The notes beneath the pieces are model-generated. The model ran no database searches, was not told the DNA's origin, and saw only the letters and a list, made by a program, of their open reading frames with translations. This document shows, piece by piece, positions 28,101 through 30,142 of a DNA stretch of 30,142 bases; position 1 is the stretch's first letter; each line of letters opens with the position of its first letter. The translations under genes and the position numbers were made by a program. Location of the stretch: assembly GCA_964604825.1 (NCBI GenBank), contig CAZSAL010000035.1, positions 1 through 30,142 of the forward strand, given 5' to 3'. The DNA comes from CAZSAL01 sp964604825 (GTDB lineage Bacteria; Elusimicrobiota; Elusimicrobia; 2-01-FULL-59-12).

Positions 28101-30142
28101 CAGAACTAACGCTGAACGTCCCGGCCTGATTAGTCAGGCTGTTTGCGACAATCGTTCCAGATGCGGTGACCACCCCGCTGCCGTTGATGATCACATTGCC
28201 GAGGTTCAGACCCGCGTCATTCAAAACCATCGTCCCGCCGCCCGCGAACGTCACGCTGCTCGTCCCCGTATTGAACGTTGCGCCTGACGCCAGGGTCATA
28301 TTCCCGTTTATGGTTAAAGGATTCGAACCAGCGTTCCATGTCCCGCTTGAGGCCGTGAGCCCGCTGTTGATGGTAATCGTAGCCGAAGAGGCCGAGAACG
28401 TCCCGTAGTTAAGGGTGAAACTCGATACCGTGATCGTCTGCGATGAAGCATTGATCGCCCCGGTGTACCCACCAGATGTCGCGGTGCCGATGGTGATCGA
28501 ACTAACGTTTACGGTCGTATCGATATTGCAGTTACCGAGTCCGTTTCCGTCAAAGATCGCCTGCTGGCCGGCTTGCGGCGCGCCAAAACCGCCCGTCCCT
28601 CCGGAAGTTACCGCCCAGTTGTTGTAATTGGACCAGTTGCCTGTTGTTGTGGCTACCCAGTAGCGGTCCGTTCCGCCATTAATGTAAATGGTTCCCGGCT
28701 GGGCCATGGATGTCGAATAACCGGTGTTATAGCCTCCCGTGCCTGATGACACCGTGATGGCTGCAAGTGAGGCAGTGCTCACATTTGGAACGTATATCGC
28801 GATGCGTCCGCCGCCGCCCCCTCCTCCGACGATGCCGGCAGACTGCGGACTGCCGCCGTTGGCCGCGATGGTTCCGGTTCCCGTAAGGATTCCGGCCGAG
28901 AGATCGATGCTGCCGCCGGAACCGCCTCCGCAGGAATAATTTGATCCTGTGCCTGGTGCGCCATTTGCTGAAAGTGTTCCATTAACTGCAAGAGTTCCTG
29001 TAATATTCAAAATCAGGGCCCCGCCTCCCGGACCTGCTGTACCATTACTGTTCCCCCCGCCGCCGCCGCCTGATCCCAGGGCTGTCGGAATGGTTGTAGA
29101 ACCATAAACACCGCCTCCGCCAGCAGGAGGATTACTTGCGCCAGTATAAGTAAAACCACCAATTCCTCCATAACCGGCGCCAGCACCTGACCAGCCTTCA
29201 GAAGCGCCGCCACCAGGACCAGATTGAATTGGAAACCCTAAACCGTTCGCGTTGAAGCTGCCGCCTGCCGCAATCGTCACATTCGCAGCATTGATCATTG
29301 CAGCCCCGCCGCAGGCTGCGGCAGTGCCGGGGCAACCGACATTCATCCCGGTGTTGCCGTCAATCTGCAGTACGCCGCCGGAATTGACCGTAATATTGTT
29401 AAAGGTATAGGTCGATATCAGGATTGATCCCAGGCGCAGAGGAGAAACAATGCCGTTTGATCCGCCGACATTCAGGCTGAAATTGGAAGGAAACGCGATC
29501 CCTCCGGTCAACGACGGAACAGCCGTAGTGCCGCCGTTTACCTGAAGCGTCCCTGTGAAAGAGTTAAGGTTTGTCCCACTCACATCAATCCAGCCGCCGG
29601 AACTGTTCCCGCCGGAGCCGCCGTTGGCCGTGATTGTACCGGTGCTGATTGGCGCGCTTCCACTGATAACGACAGATCCGCCGCTTCCGCCGTTACCCCC
29701 GGACGCAGCGTTGGCTGATACAGTACCTGTATAATTGAATGCCGAACTCACAGACAATGCAATTCTTCCGCCGCCGCTTCCGCCGCCTTGATTTCCGGTT
29801 GTTCCCCCTGCAGTTCCACCATTTGCTGAAATAAAACCTGTCCCGGCCAGCGTTCCTGCAGTGACGTAAATGCTTCCGCCTGATCCGCCTCCGCCAGTCG
29901 GATTACTCCCTCCAGCGGTCCCGGACAAACCATTTTCTGAAAGTGTCCCGTTAACTGTCAAAACCCCGACATTCAAAACCAGAGCACCGCCGCCGTTGCC
30001 TCCTGACAACCCCGATACGCTGCTGCCTCCTCCTCCAGATCCCAGCAGGACCGGGGTGTTGGTGGAACCATAAACACCGCCCGGGGAACTGGAGTAACCT
30101 TTACCGCCGTTTCCACCATAACCGGCGCCGCCGCCGCTCCAG
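10195..30142 (-). CDS. Giant modular exported protein, 3' part (5' end outside window)
   Basis: No stop in 19.9 kb; at least 6,640 residues. The frame is open to the right edge, so the TTG at 30009 is not a start. Order from the N-terminal side: glycine-rich solenoid units with paired Cys (about 30142-28690 and 26340-24540); eight YW..GNW..NW...FDGNG modules (near 28600, 26420, 24440, 22340, 20800, 19550, 18010, 16230), each followed by beta-strand repeats and most ending V.S[SD].[AG]SGGQ...NVNW.F; LamG domains at 27783-27170 and 23745-23105 with D[DG]VR[IV]YNR endings; three Fn3-like domains (18960-18090); eight ~155-residue domains (15000-11290); two Fn3-like domains (11250-10560); and the FlgD-like tail from NYPNPFDSRK to KIGVIH. 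It is probably a cell-surface filament or adhesin. No enzyme motif was seen. Confidence 0.9.
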   Translation of the reverse strand, partial: WSGGGAGYGGNGGKGYSSSPGGVYGSTNTPVLLGSGGGGSSVSGLSGGNGGGALVLNVGVLTVNGTLSENGLSGTAGGSNPTGGGGSGGSIYVTAGTLAGTGFISANGGTAGGTTGNQGGGSGGGRIALSVSSAFNYTGTVSANAASGGNGGSGGSVVISGSAPISTGTITANGGSGGNSSGGWIDVSGTNLNSFTGTLQVNGGTTAVPSLTGGIAFPSNFSLNVGGSNGIVSPLRLGSILISTYTFNNITVNSGGVLQIDGNTGMNVGCPGTAAACGGAAMINAANVTIAAGGSFNANGLGFPIQSGPGGGASEGWSGAGAGYGGIGGFTYTGASNPPAGGGGVYGSTTIPTALGSGGGGGGNSNGTAGPGGGALILNITGTLAVNGTLSANGAPGTGSNYSCGGGSGGSIDLSAGILTGTGTIAANGGSPQSAGIVGGGGGGGRIAIYVPNVSTASLAAITVSSGTGGYNTGYSTSMAQPGTIYINGGTDRYWVATTTGNWSNYNNWAVTSGGTGGFGAPQAGQQAIFDGNGLGNCNIDTTVNVSSITIGTATSGGYTGAINASSQTITVSSFTLNYGTFSASSATITINSGLTASSGTWNAGSNPLTINGNMTLASGATFNTGTSSVTFAGGGTMVLNDAGLNLGNVIINGSGVVTASGTIVANSLTNQAGTFSVSSAAVTVNGTLSLTGGTFNLNTGIVSVSSYTQSGGSTFSGGSGNFAIAGYFATPVGFTAPSGNMYVGGNFSGTNGTFTSGTVNLTGSGGLTSPASGSGFNNLTVGGGGPMNGLVGFWTLDDNAANSTVLDVSGYMNNGNAQRNTNILHTSGKINGSLTFNGSSDYVLVPKNYTNLFDATGLPKNMSVSLWIQSNASQNKTVLEFGSGASPSFLISQTGLAFTFFTENTGYFYTTSNISTGTWTNIVFACDSANNYIYVNGTNVYTGARGSWAGSATSSGLYFGTGYAGNFSGQIDDVRVYNRALSTAEASALAAGGGTYILQGPLQSNGNVMVQGGSLDTSNYNVTVGSFTLAGGTFAARGSNITIASAASLNNGTFNGNSANITVGGNWVLGSTSAVTFAAGTSTITFNGSSLQTVQSSSQTYATIVTSNTTSGVGLTFQDALTVSTFTALTGGTTIQFSVGPSTISVLSSLTLGPQNSALGPVYLRSATSGTWWLLNVSAGAAQTVKNVNVQDSNASTGQTIMATDPSDAGAGNNVNWQFVAGQRLWTNGSGNGKWSTASNWTPSGVPQPGDNLLFDGGYGSASSCTVDNLVSAGTSAVTALASITLNPNYTGTVAFSSSAVAISGSIPTQVHAIYVSTFTVYGGTVTFAGDTGANAGACLGVACGAGFEIVGSSMTIGLSGNVNANGLGFAIGSGPSKGTTNSSGGGGAGYGGVGGATWHSGNTGGAGTLVYGSTSAPMALGSGGGGGGPGGGAMFLNIGALTVNGTLSANGGGSPPQTYYGPGAGSGGSVYITAATIAGSGFITVNGGVSGACTGSPGGGGGGGRVALNISSAFTYTGTVAANGGMAGSGNGLNGNGGSVIISGAGASLSSGTITANSPYVMQQPNGYGGWIDLSGANLNSFSGTLQDGCSYYPSITPGSSLSGGIAFPPNFNLTVGGSGIVSPLRLGSTFISTYTFNNIMVNSGAALQIDGNTSMNPVCPGTTTACGGAATINAVNVTILSGGSLNADGLGFPGSTSNPQNGTGPGEGLGGSAASYGGRGGNNGGTIIYGSTTNPTALGSGGGSATTGGANGNGGNGGGAVILNITGALIDSGTISANGGSGLNDPSGTGRYGSSGSGGSVYISARVLSGNGSITANGGTTDTGANGNGGGGGGRIAIYVPNVSTASLTALTVSSGAYGSPSASSGTIYIAGGTDRYWIAATTGNWSNYSNWATASGGPGGAGVPQTGQQAIFDGNGLGNCTIDTSVSVSSLTVSTSTTGGYTGTINASTYTLSIAQNFTMNNGTFTATAANVNIGGSWLVSGGSYNAGGSSSTFNGSGAMTLYDNGISLGNVVVNGSGVVTASGTIVANSLTLTAGTLSAGNSQLSVINYQQIGGTFSGGSGGFAIAGDFAPQGGNFIAPSGALSVGGNFNGASGAAFTPNGGTVFLTGSGSQTLTPPSGGFSSLVVGSVANGLVGYWKLDDLPLNGAIIDYSGYGNNGTAANFVSPYGYSGNMPGILSGSVSGSRNFDGGVDYVDAGSAIPLDSNNWTMSLWMDPTAINANARSLSYYCDGPNVWWANGAIEVVHGGTIDFNCNITAETGVWQHIVVTRTGSTITAYLNGVQTAQNTSFSAAYTADGSVRMGVSACASDRYPGYLAGVRIYNRGLSSAEVAALASGAGNGGGAYALNGSLSLSGGLTVSNAAFDTAGNTVSASSFTLAGGTFTARGSAMTITNAASLNKGTFNGGSASLIINGNWVMASTSAVTFNAGTSTVAFNGNSLQTVKSSSQTYATIIASNTTSGVGVQFLDSLTVSTFTALSGGTTIQFAVGPSSLTVLNYLALGPRPSALLYLRPLIANTTWGLQLNAGALQSVQNVDVSSSNASGGQAVVAGTSSVDSGGNTNWLFNAGARHYWIASSTGNWSNPLNWAYVSGGVGGAGYPQAGQQAIFDGNGLGNCTIDTTVNVSSLTVSTSTAGGYTGTINAGSQSITVSTFTLNYGTFIASNSVIMVNGPLTVSSGTFGATTDASSMTVAGNVTMTSGTWNAGGSTITVSGNWNSSAGIFNAGTSNLVLNGAGTINVAGAQYLYNFTAAAPGRTTTLSSDLYVNNLVTLSGGGTLSMGSQNLRMYRSNGDPLVLNGATVTNGGNAGIVIYRPGANISVAGGNINANVHYSPAVGSAVTLTSPLTCANLAVYGYSSGTANAAVLNTNGYTVSVSSLTIGFVTNNSKSGTLNTGSSTVNVSGNLVIVAPDVSDANTLNATGSSGINVGGNWTNGGTFVAGSSAVTFDGSGIQLIQSSSQTYATIIASNTYSGVGVQFLDSLTVSSFTALSGGATIQFAVMPSSLSVLSSLTLGPQNSALGPVYLQSAVPGTRWALNLKHGARSNLVNTSVQDSDASGGQTVYATSSTNVNAGNNVNWVFTSVPHTYYWVAQSAGNWYNAANWALASGGTGGAGVPGLFDTVIFDSNSVSNCFMDEEVSVASLTLTSTFGGAYSLNTQGYALTVSSGLSQANGIFNASSTVITVNGPVTLSNRAVFNVQGSTAAINGPFTQSSGTFNAYSALLSIAGNLSLNSGTFNAGSVSLTAGGSWTQSSGTFSAPGATVSVNGSFTQSGGTWNGGSASLAIGSAAAISGGSFNIATTTVAGPFTQSGGAASISAGVPVVFSSSVVLSGGAIFNAGSSSISVQGDWDVRAGIFTQSGAGILNLAGSGRQNVYSSSQTYTFINITNPTIVQFHDSLTVSTFTALTGGTTVQFAVEPASITITGYWGLGSGLNHLPIDLRSSVPGTTWSLNLVTGATATIVNTSVQDSDASGGQTIYATSSTNVNMGDNFNWVFRTTPVTLYWVWQGGTPGNWYRPQNWSLSSNGQGNQAGTPGPGDTAIFDQNGADCVIDQGVSVGSITLTSGYDGTLDTQDNQLTVSSNLTLNGGTFDANASTITLGGNWVSTTTAMFNAGASSVTFTGLTPVLSGNTTFYSFVYQVAGGTLTLPAGSTTTITNMLRAQGSGLGTPVYIRSTTSGQQAYLRLQPGAQSAVSYADVADNNASGGQTIRVGTVSVVDSGDNVNWTFGEPAPGQISIQAVFSSSITVSWVQPLDNQGRLTGLSGYELDASTNGLFAPVSTFTVTSSTGAASLSANGLLASTTYYLRVWSLWNGDASSSTAISTITLPAGTGAPVFSNVWLSSFTVSWSSGSGASWNQPGTLYTLEVSTNSALSPVYISTSTLNYGNVVITGLSPNATWYAAVRAAWGPFNAVNSTSTLATIPGAPVFPMIGVSSFTVSWSSGSDGVNWNPAGTWYEVDYSTDSIFGVKSTLELAGMSTAITGLMGGATYYVEVRAQNWNGIDTFFSSGAVTTSPANTYYWISTGTSNWNNMANWSAASGGLGWVGVPRSSSTVIFDGNGPGSCAFDIPVNVGALTLSTSVAGGYTGTINTQSNPVAVSSFTLNNGVFNAGSSSLTINGVWTLAGGSFNAGSSTVTFGGVTGGVIRTGGQAFNNAVFSGAGYWTLADTFTAAGLLTINSGTLDTSSRTVVVSGFVENYGAFIAERSSVTVSGDLSIAGGTYAAGTSTLTVAGNATFAPAAAFNYGGGALNLAGSGKNWSPGGQSYWNVTVSSAINVVGSSATILNALNVGVKVGAVNQTGAVSIATSAAVVLPGLSGINWINPSKSAIGGNGNLIFLDNTNPYCTGNSGTAGNLNSPVIFQNTAPGLTPLPTVPSGVYGSTVTVTGFGSGSIVNMGDGSSNPPSFVFNQALIVSSCTLYGTFTSKAGVTASNGIYLSSGGNLLTGNNGTWTIYGGDLDARGGILYQDSSGILTFAGSNQQNVYSNGAMYLGQLSVTGSTVAFRDSLTVSSFTDTVGGGYLYFAAGSTLTIPSSGFLKLYVSSGKIYLRSLSLHSQWFINVSATAGQSLRNVDVQDSNGSPGAQINASYNGNDSGDNQNWYFGSSLYWINKSGTVNWSALNANTGVYYWSYSSGGQGSPTAVPGTTSSYSSYTVVFDTNGVGPCNMDNPVTLTGLSITGANDKLDTKGNNLTLNGDFDVISGTFTASQNSQTLLYSTITVNGGVFFGPAAVFAGSGSGNQSYLILNGSSGTFTGNGNHLYNLIVSSSSIYALGGVSTNTVDNSFVAGGTVTLNTALDIAANRTAAITGVLNGPAPLILEPGAVLNVNGGTVNAPVIFRVNSSNPAIPQTVYGGPVTIQGTVSNARAQLPTGSYSFNGGLGLSGGVLFNMNYSTVSAGGNWDMRGGTLTAGGSLILNGTAAQNVWSSGAAYGAVTVINASTVTFQDALTVAAFTSSAPVQALYFSSMTVTGALTFNPSSGQQVLLRPVVPNTPWYLRVLAAASQSVENVNVSSSNASGGAMILTDTSSVDSGGNVNWLFTAISFTAFSTAPASAEQGGINPVNMLGFTLYTPNTASFNSIQLQLTGNASNADVDYLDIYEQNSNGSLTSMAYVSYPFGTSGTGGMSGVIPLATTQGPPPAVNSSSQTFYAAIHLNDRYIGSPNELIGIQISSAASLAFNSGAGFLPNSTVFPASSTLTQILKDPDTFNLTLDTSIWQQNGAEAPQGNILPFAKMQAWAGRDRVFWTGLTVTLLAAQSGDVDNMSIWRCPSSANCSTGLTLIGQASFVNGKAVVNFGATETVTASTQTYIFKTQIDANAALGDEVGFEIASSSAFALIPPDAFSAAGAAAFPYQTALSTITLSNNVLSIAQAPYLSPASLLYGTTNAMQLLQFNVSNGNALWDSLNVQLTAGTPYDFDQVLIYQASEQNDYFGGAWHFQPVIDPLVSVTSATFNLSGSAIVPLSPPLTVPSGMPNYYWVAVHVKNVAGANDPAATAVTGCKMDNSITTTTVTGLPIASSGTSVITPTIDTAAITAAPPLTLSHFVLQGSTNVAMLQVQFVTKTYPVQINSMRIDYSGSQPSDITKISVFQDNGSGIFDPLNDTLVGNGSFNGSYSATLNLSNVTVNTATSTYYVVCNFDPNAVPGNTEEILIKDQSYFTVNSPNYAFMPVPNASSQVTIIKQPTTIMVSTQVLITSSINPGAVNQAVLSMILWTQQSYATISALPVTLYGSPADVGSVQIFMDRTGNINAGFDPSADMPPLSAAVGFPGSGQTVNVAISTLTVTTSSQTLFVVVNMSTGAVPGDTFKLQINAPVISSQGDTTNFTATLVQLTVNQPPSTILMVPGDTHPSSLLQGEINVAIASFTLAVDQYSVPWTSLTVYHNGTGANSDVSSLRIYSDSGNSPGSQISLGSPQFGQDGSAIISLQTPQTISPTAQKYWIVCNISGSAMAYKTLGIILTPSSFAINNSVWPSGSQPFATNPVEIMPTVDTVTVTPGTPLYPVLTQNDANKVIGRFSMKTAAYTVLWTGLQVDHSGGSDGDITSIAVYTDNANGSLDLTKDQLVGSDLNGFHSGSDTISLSSAQAISPIAQSYILVVSLSRTATFGQPLVLSMQNSAYVSVASPNFTAFSTSPIVFTSQGSVNKLGDDLYISLSTASTGEFYQGVSKYPVTEMVLSAGQDQVEISALTMVQYGTATVSDINAVGLYPADSNGEFNAGASPVAIAVPGSGNTYAFYFSPLKIGHSGPQIYYITADMSATAVIGRTVGFKILPGNVSLTYAVDVVTTTLPVSGPLIAVLDPHMPRPPVVSITSAYSNSPSRLSAYWGSSVPLGSITQYDYAIGTTPGGTDVAPFSSAGTATSVTRGGLLLTDGITYYFSVKAEGDTGEWSGVATSSGVLVDSQQPQPPTGVTAIIDNQSVVLSWLPALSGPSGVGQYFTYMRSGISPQKVLVATTSVSGASVATWQPDATGHGAFSAQQSGGAGSPAIGAAFSNPVAARTGSNGAITGVIVNNLAPGCYFFSVQSMSNAGLLSNYSPETEVLFDMINLPGVLTSVSNYPNPFDSRKGQTTINYVLNQNTQVDMRIYDVFGGKVKSMTFGSGQNGGMEGTNNVTWDGTDSSGNKVSKGIYLCVIEAQANGGGNKTTVKIGVIH
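11290..15000 (-). repeat. Eight tandem ~155-residue beta-sandwich-like domains
   Basis: Units start near 15000, 14540, 14055, 13560, 13095, 12632, 12180 and 11714, spaced 450-500 bp. Each has a strand such as VLQGSTNVAMLQ, then W..L.V...G, then an 'IS.I.[IV][YF].D..[NG]G..D...D.L.G' segment, then 'S.T.Y.[IV].....A..G'. The Asp/Asn/Gly loops (for example DNGSGIFDPLND and DNANGSLDLTKD) look like calcium-binding turns. DNA identity between units is low, so the duplications are old. I do not recognise a named family. Confidence 0.7.
19135..19159. repeat. 7-bp array GAGCCCT (3.6 copies) inside the giant gene
   Basis: Three exact GAGCCCT units (19135-19155) plus GAGC. The array is translated as the loop RAQGSGLG just before PVYIRS in the sixth module. 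Three units are 21 bp, so the frame is kept. Confidence 0.85.
19836..19863. repeat. 7-bp array ACCCACT-type (4 copies) inside the giant gene
   Basis: Four successive 7-bp blocks: ACCCACT, ACCCAGT, CCCCAAT, ACCCTGT. Translated as GYWGLGSGL, just before NHLPIDLRS in the fifth module. This is the same structural position as the other arrays but a different unit family. Confidence 0.7.
21068..21116. repeat. 7-bp array GGGCCGA-type (7 blocks) inside the giant gene
   Basis: Two exact GGGCCGA units, then related 7-bp blocks GTTCTGA, GGGCCTA, GAGTCAG, AGAACTG, AGAACAG. Translated as SVLSSLTLGPQNSALGP before VYLQS in the fourth module. It is nearly identical to the array at 26657-26705. Confidence 0.75.
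22608..22634. repeat. 7-bp array GGGCCGA (about 4 copies) inside the giant gene
   Basis: Three exact GGGCCGA units (22608-22628) and a partial fourth. Translated as LALGPRPSAL before LYLRP at the end of the third module. Confidence 0.85.
23978..24005. repeat. 7-bp array TGATAAC-type (4 copies) inside the giant gene
   Basis: TGATAAT, TGATAAC, TGATAAC, TGAGAAT. On the coding strand it reads NSQLSVINYQ, one beta-strand of the third module. The corresponding strand of the first module (VSVSSYTQ) is coded by unrelated, non-repetitive DNA. The unit contains stop codons in other frames, so only this phase and strand is open. Confidence 0.8.
26657..26705. repeat. 7-bp array GGGCCGA-type (7 blocks) inside the giant gene
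   Basis: GGGCCGA twice, then GTTCTGA, GGGCCGA, GAGTCAG, CGAACTG, AGAACTG. Translated as SVLSSLTLGPQNSALGP before VYLRS at the end of the first module. It differs by only a few bases from the copy at 21068-21116, 5.6 kb away. Confidence 0.75.

Larger units (their letters stand above)
22271..28566 (-). repeat. Near-identical 50-bp module starts at 22271, 24359 and 28517
   Basis: The 50-bp stretches 22271-22320, 24359-24408 and 28517-28566 differ by no more than about two bases. They code the FDGNGLGNC.ID core of the fourth, third and first GNW modules. Spacings are 2088 and 4158 bp, both multiples of three. Similarity extends at least 50 bp further on the higher-coordinate or lower-coordinate side in the first two copies (from about 22212 and 24300). 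Confidence 0.8.

Noticed and set aside
22271..28566. CRISPR-like array in the giant gene
   Set aside because: Repeats are 2-4 kb apart, in frame and coding for protein modules; no short regular repeat-spacer pattern exists in the window.
30007..30009. TTG as the start of the giant protein
   Set aside because: The same frame is open to the window edge and continues the glycine-rich repeat pattern (GSTNTP, LGSGGGG), so the gene begins outside the window.

Overview
The window looks like a chromosomal stretch from a diderm (Gram-negative type) bacterium. It is dominated by very long, repeat-built, exported surface proteins. Two proteins end in a FlgD-like/T9SS-like C-terminal domain that begins NYPNPFDSR. 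Together with an autotransporter of the PATR type, a GTCATTGCGAG-type dispersed repeat and huge YW..GNW..NW modular proteins, this recalls metagenomic Elusimicrobiota genomes. That assignment rests on remembered family patterns, not a search, and is tentative.

Layout from left to right. Bases 1-236 (+) are the C-terminal end of a DDE integrase-type transposase, followed by two 18-bp direct repeats. Bases 310-1596 (-) encode a secreted HEAT-like protein of unknown role. A 143-bp element with 15-bp terminal inverted repeats (1591-1733) lies at its 5' end and supplies its start codon. Bases 1749-8612 (-) encode a 2287-residue autotransporter: signal peptide, 16 PATR passenger repeats and a C-terminal beta-barrel ending in Phe. 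A perfect FNR-type half-site pair (TTGAT-N4-ATCAA) sits upstream of it at 8673-8686. About 390 bp of repeat-rich non-coding DNA follow, with a 16-bp perfect inverted repeat. Then comes a hicB-hicA toxin-antitoxin pair (9113-9516, +), whose promoter predicts a nearly leaderless mRNA. On the minus strand, 10195 to the right edge is the 3' part of one enormous uninterrupted gene (more than 6,640 codons in view). Its stop codon overlaps the first possible ATG of a small downstream ORF that encodes little more than a signal peptide and a second copy of the same C-terminal domain.

The giant protein is a mosaic. From its visible N-terminal side it has glycine-rich solenoid segments, eight YW..GNW..NW modules with beta-strand repeats, two LamG domains at equivalent positions, three Fn3-like domains, eight tandem ~155-residue domains with Asp/Asn-rich loops, two more Fn3-like domains, and the FlgD-like tail. 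The autotransporter and the giant use different presumed export routes (type V, versus a C-terminal sorting-type domain). The window therefore looks like a surface-display region, with mobile-element and toxin-antitoxin debris between the loci.

The least expected signal is at DNA level. Short arrays of 7-bp tandem units, of several sequence families, occur inside the giant gene. Five of them lie at the same structural position of five successive paralogous modules, just before a [VI][YD][IL]R[SP]-like strand. A further array lies in another beta-strand, and one lies at the 5' end of the small downstream ORF. They resemble the heptanucleotide STRR sequences known from filamentous cyanobacteria, but here they are translated.
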